Source: UBA4971 sp900019985 (GTDB lineage Bacteria; Bacillota; SHA-98; UBA4971). From it: DNA of 45,359 nucleotides. This document shows, one piece after another, positions 34,990-43,225 of the stretch (the stretch's first letter is position 1; each line of letters starts with the position of its first letter). The DNA lies in the NCBI GenBank assembly GCA_050949175.1, contig JBMNFG010000005.1, positions 1 to 45,359 on the forward strand. The letters run 5' to 3'. A program made the position numbers and the translations under genes. A model generated the notes under the pieces. The model saw nothing but the letters and a program-made list of their open reading frames with translations. It did not search any database and was not told the DNA's origin.

Positions 34990-36291
34990 CTACAAGTTCC
35001 TGGAATGGCCTCCGCCCTGAACTTCAGATGGTGCATCGCCCAGTTTTCGCACCATCAACATCAAGGACAGGGCCAGAGCAGCAGCTATGAGGCATGGGGC
35101 CAACGCCCTTGAGTACATTGCCCCACCTTGAAGCCCTTCGGCAGCTAGGAGTTTTATAAACCAGCCGACCAGAGGAGGCATTACGGCTCCGCCTAAGATC
35201 GCCATAATATTGACAAGCCCTGTAGCGAACCCCGATACCTTCGACGGCAACAAGTCTTTCGCTATCCCAAAGACTAGGCTGGACGAACTGAGACACACTC
35301 CCATGATAAACAGCAGCACGCAGATAGCACGGAAAGATAGAAGCCCCTTAGCGAGGACAATGGGCATCCACGCCACAACGTAACAAAGCGTGGTTGCTAT
35401 GAGCAGGCGCCGCCTGGCAATAAAGAGGCCCATGCCCCGGGCAGCCAAGGCGTCTGCGAGTCTCCCCATGAACGGGGCACTTATAACATAACCTGTAGCT
35501 ATCATGCTCACTGCAGCTGCAGCTAACGTGGAGTTTACACCATACACACTGGAAATATACGGCACTCCCCATAGTCCCTGGAATGCTGCTTGAGACCCGA
35601 ATCTTGCAAACATGAACAAGGCAAGCAATTGGAGGTTGCAGTTTCTTATCACATCGCTGTAGGAGGCAGAACCATGGCGCGAGCCCGAATCCGGCACTTT
35701 GCGTGTAGAGTATCTTGAGGTAAATAGCCAGCACAGCCCAGATAATAGGACTGCCGCAAAAGCCAGCCCTCGGAAAACCGGCCTCCATCCGGCCTTTGCC
35801 GTCAGCCACGCCAAGGGCGCAGCCCCCACTAAAGCGCCGGTGTTTCCAATAGCAGCGAACAAGGCGTTATACGTAGAGAATACCTCAGGCGGAAACATGA
35901 CTGCTATGAACTTCATGCCCGGGATAAGCCCTGCTGCAAGGCCTACACCCATCATGACTCGTCCGCAAAAAGCAGGGGCGAACCCTTTAGCACCCGCAAA
36001 CAGAAATGTTCCAAAAGCGGCAACTATCAATGCTCCGGCACTCACCCGTTCCGGGCTTACCTTGTCACAAAGAATCCCCATAACCGGTTGAGTCAACGCG
36101 TAAGATATGAAGAATCCGGACGACATGAAACCTAGAGCCACGCTGTCCAGTCCGAGTTCGAACGTGAGAGCATCAGCAACCACTGATATTGCCACACGCT
36201 GGAGACAAGATAAGAAATGAACCGTAACAAACAACCCAAATCCCAATAGTCTCAGTCGATTAGAAGAATCGATTCTTTTCATGTCCTGCAA
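34990..36291 (-). CDS. MFS transporter
   Basis: The 433-residue protein has twelve predicted membrane segments in two halves. Between segments 2 and 3 is the MFS loop GILCDKVSPERV, a variant of the family motif GxLaDrxGrr; the second half has the matching MGRLADALAARGMG. It resembles organic-anion/glycerol-phosphate-type antiporters in layout, but the substrate is not identifiable. A TTG at 36291 has TAGGATG upstream; the ATG at 36282 (MKRIDSS) is the other candidate. It is separated from both neighbours, so it is probably monocistronic. Confidence 0.9.
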   Translation of the reverse strand: MQDMKRIDSSNRLRLLGFGLFVTVHFLSCLQRVAISVVADALTFELGLDSVALGFMSSGFFISYALTQPVMGILCDKVSPERVSAGALIVAAFGTFLFAGAKGFAPAFCGRVMMGVGLAAGLIPGMKFIAVMFPPEVFSTYNALFAAIGNTGALVGAAPLAWLTAKAGWRPVFRGLAFAAVLLSGLCWLFTSRYSTRKVPDSGSRHGSASYSDVIRNCNLQLLALFMFARFGSQAAFQGLWGVPYISSVYGVNSTLAAAAVSMIATGYVISAPFMGRLADALAARGMGLFIARRRLLIATTLCYVVAWMPIVLAKGLLSFRAICVLLFIMGVCLSSSSLVFGIAKDLLPSKVSGFATGLVNIMAILGGAVMPPLVGWFIKLLAAEGLQGGAMYSRALAPCLIAAALALSLMLMVRKLGDAPSEVQGGGHSRNL

Positions 36292-36504
36292 AACAACACA
36301 TCCTACCGTAGTTACTTCAACAATTGCACTGACAGATCACGACCATTTAATGCTATCTCGAGAAGATACAGCCTTCTACAGATAATAACACTTTGCTGCA
36401 GTATGTTAAATGTTATTGTATTTTTCCGCTTCGCCCGTCAATGGCACTCGCGCTAGATGGCCTCCTCGAGAAATACCCGAGCGGCGCTCTAAGAACTAAT
36501 GGCA

Positions 36505-37314
36505 TCACCCCGGCCGCCTCCATAACGCTGCAAGATCTACCGAAAAGCCCGGAAAATCAGGATGCGTAAATTCACCTGCATCAAGGCTTGAGCTCTTGAG
36601 AATATAGCGATCATTCTGTAATGCATACGCCTCGATTGTTTCGTCAAAGGGATCGACCACCCAGTAGTGCGGCACACCCACCCGCTCATATATGCTACGT
36701 TTTCTCACGCGGTCTTTAGCTCGAGTCCACTTAGAAACGACCTCCACAACCAGATACGGGGTTCCGTCTATCCTTTCTTCCTTGATAATCTCCTTTTGCC
36801 TGCCGGGAACATAAACCAGATCCGGCTGGATGACATTGGTATCTGACAAGGTCACATCAATAGGCGCATTAAAAATCTCGCCCTCAAGGTCTCGCTGAAC
36901 AAAGTAGTCCTCAAGGAGCCGCTGCAGCCTCCTGGATATCCGCTGGTGGTGGACATATGGTGCAGGCTCTTTGACAAGCACACCATCGAGGATCTCGTAG
37001 TGGTAGCACTCCTCGTCCGGCAACTTGAGGTAGTCCTCGTAAGTGTACACCCTATCTGTAATGTATTCAGGCCTGGCTTCTCGAACTATGGAAGCCGACT
37101 CAGCAACCGGTTGACCCGCCGGTGCACTGCCTGGCTCCGGCGATTGACCAATGCCAAGATGGCGCAAAACCTCTTCGGGATCATAACGGTACTGCCTGTT
37201 GGACAATTGCACATAAGGAATCTCGGAATTACGGGTATAGCGCCATATAGTCTCCACCGACAACTTCAACATATCAGCAAGCTCCTTAGCAGTCACAAGG
37301 TTCGGTTCACGCAC
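36505..37314 (-). CDS. HTH (excisionase/MerR-like) - Uma2 nuclease-fold fusion protein
   Basis: Residues about 5-55 are a helix-turn-helix of the excisionase/MerR kind (TAKELADMLKLSVETIWRYT...YVQLSNRQYRYDPEEVLRHL). After a proline-rich linker, residues about 85-265 are a Uma2/DUF820 PD-(D/E)xK-type domain: YEILDGVLVKEPAP, VIQPDLVYVPG, LVVEVVSKWTRAKDRVRKRSIYE, YWVVDPFDETIEAY. Uma2 proteins are abundant and of unknown role; the acidic residues and lysine expected of the fold are present. Here the domain may be targeted to DNA by the HTH. The start is a GTG eight bases after AAAGGGGG. Confidence 0.88.
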   Translation of the reverse strand: MREPNLVTAKELADMLKLSVETIWRYTRNSEIPYVQLSNRQYRYDPEEVLRHLGIGQSPEPGSAPAGQPVAESASIVREARPEYITDRVYTYEDYLKLPDEECYHYEILDGVLVKEPAPYVHHQRISRRLQRLLEDYFVQRDLEGEIFNAPIDVTLSDTNVIQPDLVYVPGRQKEIIKEERIDGTPYLVVEVVSKWTRAKDRVRKRSIYERVGVPHYWVVDPFDETIEAYALQNDRYILKSSSLDAGEFTHPDFPGFSVDLAALWRRPG

Positions 37315-37686
37315 GGCGGCAACCCCCTTTCAGGGAAATTATACCATCAGGCACAACTAAACACAAGCGATATAAAGCAATATTAAGAGGCTTCTTTGTT
37401 AGCGTTATCATGCGAATACTGCTGTCTCTACCAAAGAAAAAACAAATAAAGAAACCTATCTCGCACCCACCAAATCCCGTGCCATGATTTGAGCTATATC
37501 TATTTGTCTTGTTCATCATAACCGAGAAGCCTAATCACCGCACCTGTATGCAACATTGTCCATATCAAATTCCAAGTAGACAGAATTATCATATTAGAAG
37601 GAATTGTCTAATAAGTACCGAAGGGATAGATCGGGTTGGCGAAGTCACCGTCCTATCCCCAAATACCGCTTGGGAGGTGAAGTGAG
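37315..37686 (+). promoter_or_regulatory. 372-base region with structured leader of the CstA gene
   Basis: No gene is visible. Close to the CstA start are two inverted repeats. One at 37577-37610 pairs TAGACAGAATT with AATTGTCTA (one bulged G). The other at 37623-37659 pairs GGGATAG with CTATCCC across 23 bases. They could form an operator or leader structure, but I do not recognise a known riboswitch. GGGAGGTGA just before the ATG is an unusually strong ribosome binding site. Confidence 0.45.
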
Positions 37687-39324
37687 ATGAATTCTTTATT
37701 GGTGATGGTAGTGACGTTCGTCTTGTACATCCTGGCGTACAATCTTTACGGCAAGAAATTGGGTTCCAAAGTGTTTGAGCTGGCAGCAAAGAATATCACG
37801 CCTGCCGAGAAACACAATGACGGTGTGGACTATGTCCCTACAAACAAGTTCATCCTTGCCGGCCACCATTTTACGTCCATTGCAGGAACAGGGCCTATCG
37901 TGGGCCCGGTGCTCGGAGTCATATGGGGCTGGGTGCCTGCACTGCTTTGGGTAGTCTTCGGATCAATCTTTGCAGGCGCGGTACATGACTTAGGGGCACT
38001 GGTCCTGTCAATGCGCCATGACGGCAGGTCTATCGGCGATGTAACGGGAAATGTCGTAAATCCGCGCACGAGATCTCTTTTCTTTCTTATCATCTTCTTC
38101 TGTCTCTGGATCGTGATAGCAATCTTTGCAATCCTCATGGCGAACTTGTTCGTCCAATATCCTCAATGCGTCTTCCCTATTTGGGCTGAAATCGCGATTG
38201 CAATGGGGTTGTCGTGGTATCTTTACGAAAGGAAGGGCAGTCTTGTTACAGGCTCCATCGTAGCAATAGTTGTAATGTACCTTACAATCTGGCTTGGCCT
38301 CTACATTCCGATCAGCCTTTCTCATCCGGTGTGGCTTGTCATCATTATGGTTTACATCTTCTTTGCCTCAACTCTGCCGGTACAACGTCTGTTGCAGCCG
38401 CGAGACTACATCAACGCCTTGGAGCTTGGCGTCGCAATGATCCTTCTCGTCCTGGGAATAATCGTAAGGCCTCTACCGATAGTCGCACCGGCTGTAGTGT
38501 CCTCTCCCGCAGGAGCTCCTCCCATATTTCCGTTCCTCTTCATTACTATTGCTTGCGGCGCGATATCGGGATTCCACAGCTTGGTATCGAGCGGCACCAG
38601 CGCTAAGCAAATCGACAAAGAGCCGTCTGCAGTTGCAGTCGGATATGGAGGCATGCTCCTCGAAGCCGCCCTGGCAACACTGGTAATCCTTGCAGTTACA
38701 ACCGGAGTGACTAGGGAAGCGTGGCTTACGACTTATTCCAACTACGCTACGGTCCCGACGCTCCCGACTTTTGCGGAAGGGGGCGCTAGAATCGTCGAAG
38801 CGCTGGGTATCCCCAGGGCCTTAGCAATAAACATACTAGCTGTGTTTATGGTCAGCTTTGCCAGCACCACGATTGACACAGCCACAAGACTCCAGCGGTA
38901 CGTGATCTCCGAGTTCGGCGACAGCATCAAGCAGAACTGGCTCGTAGACAAGTACATTGCAGCCGGCATCGCAGTCGTTACCGCTTACTTGCTTGCATTT
39001 CGCGGAAGCGCCAACGTAATATGGCCTCTCTTCGGCGCCACAAACCAGATGCTGGCCGGCTTGGCACTGCTCGCGGTAACTGTATATCTTGCACAGAAAG
39101 ACAAACCTACCATCTACACGATGATTCCCATGATATTCATGATAATCATGACTACCTGGGGCATGGTAGGGAACTTCTTCAACTACCTGGCAGCAGGCAA
39201 CACTCTCCTGGCTGCAATCGACGGGTTGATCATTTTACTTGAAATATGGATGATTATAGAAGCTGTTACTGTGCTAAACAAGATCAGGCAAACGAAGCTC
39301 GGAATTCCGGCAAGCCCAAGATAA
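37687..39324 (+). CDS. cstA: CstA-family carbon starvation / pyruvate or peptide transporter
   Basis: The 545-residue protein has about 16 membrane segments and the CstA family core: NKFILAGHHFTSIAGTGPIV near 55-75, GAVHDLGALVLSMRHDGRSIGD near 97-118, and ISGFHSLVSSGTSAKQI near 295. Characterised relatives import peptides or pyruvate under nutrient limitation. It is shorter than E. coli CstA (~700), in line with the short type found in anaerobes. A 188-base gap and a new promoter separate it from the amino acid transporter. Confidence 0.95.
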   Translation: MNSLLVMVVTFVLYILAYNLYGKKLGSKVFELAAKNITPAEKHNDGVDYVPTNKFILAGHHFTSIAGTGPIVGPVLGVIWGWVPALLWVVFGSIFAGAVHDLGALVLSMRHDGRSIGDVTGNVVNPRTRSLFFLIIFFCLWIVIAIFAILMANLFVQYPQCVFPIWAEIAIAMGLSWYLYERKGSLVTGSIVAIVVMYLTIWLGLYIPISLSHPVWLVIIMVYIFFASTLPVQRLLQPRDYINALELGVAMILLVLGIIVRPLPIVAPAVVSSPAGAPPIFPFLFITIACGAISGFHSLVSSGTSAKQIDKEPSAVAVGYGGMLLEAALATLVILAVTTGVTREAWLTTYSNYATVPTLPTFAEGGARIVEALGIPRALAINILAVFMVSFASTTIDTATRLQRYVISEFGDSIKQNWLVDKYIAAGIAVVTAYLLAFRGSANVIWPLFGATNQMLAGLALLAVTVYLAQKDKPTIYTMIPMIFMIIMTTWGMVGNFFNYLAAGNTLLAAIDGLIILLEIWMIIEAVTVLNKIRQTKLGIPASPR

Positions 39325-39440
39325 GTCAGGAATACGTCAGGGGCAAGAGTCGGGATCAGGATCGAAATGAAAACCGGCATAACGATGGGCATCAATCAGG
39401 GTTTGAATAGAAAGCCTCAACAAGTACCTGCATAATAACC

Positions 39441-39469
39441 TTGACAACCGCTTTCGCAGTAAGTATAAT
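39441..39469 (+). promoter_or_regulatory. Consensus sigma-A promoter for the amino acid ABC operon
   Basis: TTGACA (39441-39446) and TATAAT (39464-39469) are both perfect and 17 bases apart. Transcription would start near 39477, about 36 bases before the first gene. Confidence 0.92.
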
Positions 39470-39512
39470 TATGCATATCTATTGTAAGATTATACGGAAG
39501 GGGTTGTAGGCT

Positions 39513-40256
39513 TTGAAACGAACATTCTTGCTGTCTTTATTGTGCATGGCAATTCTCCTAATTGTAGGATCCTCTGCTGTCGTAGGTGCAAAGCCTGTTC
39601 TACGAGTCGGGACAAGTGCAGACTTCCCGCCTTTTGAGTTTCAGGATGAGAAGACCGGGGAGTACCTGGGATTCGACATAGACCTGATTAAAGCTGTGGG
39701 AGCTGCCGCAGATATGGAGGTTCAGATTGTAAACACTGCATGGGACGGCCTTATCCCAGGGCTCTTGACCGGCAACTACGATTGTATAATATCAGCAATG
39801 ACCATCACTGACGAGCGAATGAAGGCAGTGGCCTTCTCGGATCCTTACTTCTCAGCAGGCCAGGTCATAGTGACCCGGGCGGATGATACGTCTATCGTGA
39901 CTGTAGAAGACCTGGTGGGTAAGGCCATCGCCGTTCAGATCGGCACAACAGGCGACCTTGCAGCGTCAGACATCGAAGGTGCAACAGTCAAGCGGTTTAA
40001 CCTGGCGCCTGACGCGATCCAGGAAGTTCGCAACGGAAGCGTGCCTGCATGTATAATTGACTTGGCAGTTGCAGCTGAGATTGCCAAGGAATATGACGAC
40101 ATAAAATACAGCGAGCCCTTTACAATGGAATACTACGGTATCGCCATGCGCAAGAACGACACAGATCTGATAAAGAAGATCAACCGTGCACTTGCCTCCA
40201 TCAAGGCTTCAGGCGAATACGACGAGATATACGCCAACTGGTTCCAGGCAAACTAG
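39513..40256 (+). CDS. Polar amino acid ABC transporter substrate-binding protein
   Basis: The 247-residue protein has a signal peptide (residues 1 to about 26, ending VVGAKP) and a family 3 solute-binding fold. Landmarks are LRVGTSADFPPFEFQDE, GFDIDLIKAVG, SAMTITDERMKAVAFSDPYF, and AVQIGTTGDLAA. The GFDIDL arginine/aspartate region and the SDPYF hinge are typical of glutamine, arginine or cystine receptors; ligand not assignable. There is no lipobox. The TTG start is nine bases after GGAAGGGG. Confidence 0.95.
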   Translation: MKRTFLLSLLCMAILLIVGSSAVVGAKPVLRVGTSADFPPFEFQDEKTGEYLGFDIDLIKAVGAAADMEVQIVNTAWDGLIPGLLTGNYDCIISAMTITDERMKAVAFSDPYFSAGQVIVTRADDTSIVTVEDLVGKAIAVQIGTTGDLAASDIEGATVKRFNLAPDAIQEVRNGSVPACIIDLAVAAEIAKEYDDIKYSEPFTMEYYGIAMRKNDTDLIKKINRALASIKASGEYDEIYANWFQAN

Positions 40257-40372
40257 CTTGCCCTCTTAAGTGATGGAGGTGTATCTTTAGTTCGTCCTTT
40301 GTGGCCCGGTCACGCCGGCAGTAAGCCGCCGTGACCGGTCTTCATGCAATGCGGGTTGATGGAGGAATTGAC

Positions 40373-41032
40373 GTGGCGCTAGATTTTTCGATAATTCCTG
40401 GGATAATGCCGGCGCTTCTACTCGGCGCACGGCTTACTGTCGAGCTTGCCACCATTGCCGTGGCAATCGGTCTTGTTATCGGATCCTTCGTCGGGATAGG
40501 CCGTGTCAGCGCTAACCGAATAATCCGTCTGGTAACAGGTGTTTATGTAGATTTTATCAGGGGCACACCTCTTCTCGTCCAGTTGTTCCTTGTGTACTTC
40601 GGCCTGCCTTCAATCCTGGGCCGGCCCATTCCGCCTTTTGTCGCTGCCATTACGGCAATGGGCATCAACAGCGGGGCTTATGTGGCTGAAATCGTGAGAG
40701 CAGGCATACAGTCTGTAGACAGAGGACAGACGGAAGCAGGCAGATCGATAGGGTTGACTTATTCCCAGACCATGCGATATATTATCTTTCCGCAGGCATT
40801 TCGGAGAATCATACCTCCCCTGGGTAACGAATTCATTGCGATGCTGAAGGACTCGTCATTGGTATCGGTCATAGCCTTGGAAGAGCTGCTCCGAAAAGGG
40901 CAGGTAGTTATCACAAGGGCTTTCAGGCCTTTTGAGGTATATATGGTAGTAGCCCTTATCTATCTAGTAATGACTCTGGCAATATCCAGGCTGGTAGCCT
41001 GGTCTGAAAAGAGGTTGAAGGTAGTTGATTAA
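40373..41032 (+). CDS. Polar amino acid ABC transporter permease
   Basis: The protein (219 residues) has about five membrane segments. It carries the HisM/GlnP-type segment YVDFIRGTPLLVQLFLVYFG and the EAA-type motif GQTEAGRSIGLTYSQTMRYI. The frame opens at a GTG at 40331, but the GTG at 40373 has GGAGG seven bases upstream and begins right before the first membrane helix, so I use it. It overlaps the ATPase gene by eight bases. Confidence 0.94.
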   Translation: MALDFSIIPGIMPALLLGARLTVELATIAVAIGLVIGSFVGIGRVSANRIIRLVTGVYVDFIRGTPLLVQLFLVYFGLPSILGRPIPPFVAAITAMGINSGAYVAEIVRAGIQSVDRGQTEAGRSIGLTYSQTMRYIIFPQAFRRIIPPLGNEFIAMLKDSSLVSVIALEELLRKGQVVITRAFRPFEVYMVVALIYLVMTLAISRLVAWSEKRLKVVD

Positions 41033-41747
41033 AACCGTTGGACTGGAAAAACGCTTCGGAAATAATCATGTTCTGCGTGGGATTGATGTCTCTGTCAAGC
41101 CCCACGAAGTAGTCGTGATTATCGGACCGTCAGGATCGGGAAAAAGCACCTTCTTGCGCTGCCTTAACCTGCTGGAAAAACCCACTGCAGGCCAGATATT
41201 CTTCCGCGGACAGTGCATCACTGACCCGCACATCAACGTAAATGAGGTGCGCCGTGAGATGGGCATGGTCTTCCAGCAGTTCAACCTCTTTCCACATATG
41301 ACTGTGCTGGAGAATATCACTCTTGGCCCCACGAAGGTACGGGGAATACCCGTGGACGAGGCACGTGAGACCGCCCGGGAGCTCTTACGAAAAGTAGGAA
41401 TCGCAGAGAAGGAAAACGCATATCCATCTGAGCTGTCCGGCGGACAGCAGCAGCGTGTTGCAATAGCGCGGGCCCTGGCCATGAAGCCTACAGCCATGCT
41501 GTTCGATGAAGCGACATCCGCTTTGGATCCCGAGATGATCGGCGAAGTGCTTGACGTCATCCGCAAACTCGCAGAAGAAGGTATGACCATGGTAATAGTC
41601 ACCCACGAAATGGGCTTCGCGCGCGAGGTGGGCGACAGGATCCTCTTCATGGACGAAGGCCTGATTGTAGAAGAAGGCCCGCCTGAGCAGGTCCTTGGAA
41701 ACCCGCAAAATCCGAGAACCCAATCTTTCTTAAGTAAAGTGCTGTAG
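41025..41747 (+). CDS. Polar amino acid ABC transporter ATP-binding protein
   Basis: The 240-residue ATPase matches GlnQ/HisP. It has Walker A GPSGSGKST, Q-loop MVFQQFNLFPHMT, signature LSGGQQQRVAIARAL, Walker B AMLFDEATSALDPE and switch VTHEMGFA. The TTG start overlaps the permease stop region, giving translational coupling. It completes a three-gene importer and converges with the dipeptidase gene. Confidence 0.97.
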   Translation: MIKTVGLEKRFGNNHVLRGIDVSVKPHEVVVIIGPSGSGKSTFLRCLNLLEKPTAGQIFFRGQCITDPHINVNEVRREMGMVFQQFNLFPHMTVLENITLGPTKVRGIPVDEARETARELLRKVGIAEKENAYPSELSGGQQQRVAIARALAMKPTAMLFDEATSALDPEMIGEVLDVIRKLAEEGMTMVIVTHEMGFAREVGDRILFMDEGLIVEEGPPEQVLGNPQNPRTQSFLSKVL

Positions 41748-41801
41748 CACTATAGTAGTTAATAGCGGCTCAGAAGTCTTGATTACAGTCTGTTTCTATA
41801 T

Positions 41802-42749
41802 TCAGCCTATTACGCTTCTTACGACGCGGAGTAGGTTTCCCCCCATGATCCCACGTATCTCCTCATCAGAATAGCCTCGGCCAGCCAGTCCTTGGGCGAT
41901 TTTGGGGAGTGTGGATACATCTTTCAGCTCATCAGGAAGCCGCTCATAGGGCAAACCGTCGAAATCCGAGCCTAATCCAACGTGCTCATGGCCTACAATT
42001 CTGCAGAAATGATCAATGTGATCCAGGACTCCGTCAAGAGAGCGCCTTCCCTCTCCCAGGAAATGTCCTGCGAAGTTCACACCTATAAATCCGCCTTTGT
42101 CTGCGATCGCCTTAGCCTGTTCATCGGTGATATTTCGCGGATGGGAGCAAAGCGCCTTTGAGTTCGAATGTGAAGCGATGACCGGTTTTTTCGATACTTT
42201 CATGACGTCCCAGAAGCCAGCCTCTGAAATGTGGGACACATCCACAACCATGCCCAGCCTATCCATTTCTTCGACTACCTCGACGCCGAACCTGGTGAGA
42301 CCGCCGCCTGTCCTTTCTTCGAAGGCCCCGTCTGCCAGCTCGTTCCTGCGGCTCCAAGTGAGGGTCATAAGCCTTACGCCAAGCCGGTAAAAGATACGCA
42401 GTAGCTCAATCCTGCCCTCCAGCACCTCGCCGCCTTCTATTGACAGAAGAGCTGCGATCTTCCCCTCCTCGCGCGCTTTGTCTACGTCTTTACCGGTTGT
42501 GGCGAACACAAGTTTATCGCTGTTGTCTTCTATTTCACGATAAAACGCATCAATGAACTGAAGCGTTCGCCTGGCTCCTGCACCGGGAAAATACTCCGGC
42601 GATACATACATCGCGAATATCTGGGCTCCAACCCCTCCCTCAATCATGCGCGGGAGGTCAAGTTGTCCCCCTTTATCCCTATCCGCCAACCTGCGGCGTC
42701 CGTCCGCTACGTCCTTAAGGGTGTCACAGTGCGCATCCATTATGAACAT
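41802..42749 (-). CDS. Membrane dipeptidase (peptidase family M19)
   Basis: The 315-residue zinc enzyme hydrolyses dipeptides, including those with D-residues. Metal ligands are visible: MDAHCDT (HxD, residues 6-8), SIEGGE near 104, VVDVSHIS near 192, and ASHSNS near 213. The GSDFDG near 263 is also typical. There is no signal peptide, so it is cytosolic, as in most bacterial members. Start ATG is seven bases after GGAGGTG. Next to CstA-type and amino acid transporters, it fits peptide and amino acid use. Confidence 0.94.
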   Translation of the reverse strand: MFIMDAHCDTLKDVADGRRRLADRDKGGQLDLPRMIEGGVGAQIFAMYVSPEYFPGAGARRTLQFIDAFYREIEDNSDKLVFATTGKDVDKAREEGKIAALLSIEGGEVLEGRIELLRIFYRLGVRLMTLTWSRRNELADGAFEERTGGGLTRFGVEVVEEMDRLGMVVDVSHISEAGFWDVMKVSKKPVIASHSNSKALCSHPRNITDEQAKAIADKGGFIGVNFAGHFLGEGRRSLDGVLDHIDHFCRIVGHEHVGLGSDFDGLPYERLPDELKDVSTLPKIAQGLAGRGYSDEEIRGIMGGNLLRVVRSVIG

Positions 42750-42764
42750 TCAGGTACACCTCCA

Positions 42765-42972
42765 AGTGCCTCAAGTCATCTCAAAGTGCTTTTCAAATAA
42801 CTCAAAATACAATCCGACTACTTAAGAATACCTCCAAATACTTTACAATGCCTCTGGATACCGTACAATGCCTCCGAATACTTAGGAGCGCCTTCAAATA
42901 CTCCCAATGCTCCAAGCCACCTTTAGATACCTTACAGATCGCCAAGTGCTCCAACACTTACCACATGAATGA
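42765..42972 (-). repeat. Array of ~10 degenerate 20-nt tandem repeats in the dipeptidase leader
   Basis: On the plus strand the units read like CTCCAAATACTTTACAATGC, CTCTGGATACCGTACAATGC, CTCCGAATACTTAGGAGCGC and CTTCAAATACTCCCAATGC. They are nearly contiguous (19-21 bases each) from just upstream of the dipeptidase start to about 42970. On the minus strand, the direction of that gene, they carry TTGGAGG, TTGAGG and CGGAGG cores. The last one (CTTGGAGGTG) is the ribosome binding site of the dipeptidase. The remaining 42973-43225 is AT-rich and should contain the pgi promoter: TTCAAT - 17 bases - TACAAT near 43108-43136 is a weak candidate. An 81-codon plus frame across the repeats is not credible. 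Confidence 0.7.
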
Positions 42973-43225
42973 GTATATCACCGAATCCTTCAAGGTCGCC
43001 GTCCTAAAAAAAGAGATCGTCGGCAAGCCCCTTTCCAACCAATGCCTAGATCGCGGCAAAAAAGGATATAATGATTACAATATAATGAAATAATGGATAT
43101 GATAAATTCAATATATTGAAAATCAATGCTACAATACCGGCTCATATATAGGTTGTACGAAGATCGCATTTTCCTGAAGAACCTCATTCGCCTGTGAGAC
43201 TAAGGCAACCGAGAGGAGCATTGCT

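Noticed and set aside
42765..42972. Possible CRISPR array
   Set aside because: Units are contiguous, about 20 bases and all different, with no constant repeat/spacer alternation and no cas gene in the window.
42848..43093. 81-codon plus-strand frame over the 20-nt repeats
   Set aside because: It follows the repeat periodicity, has no ribosome binding site and no family match.
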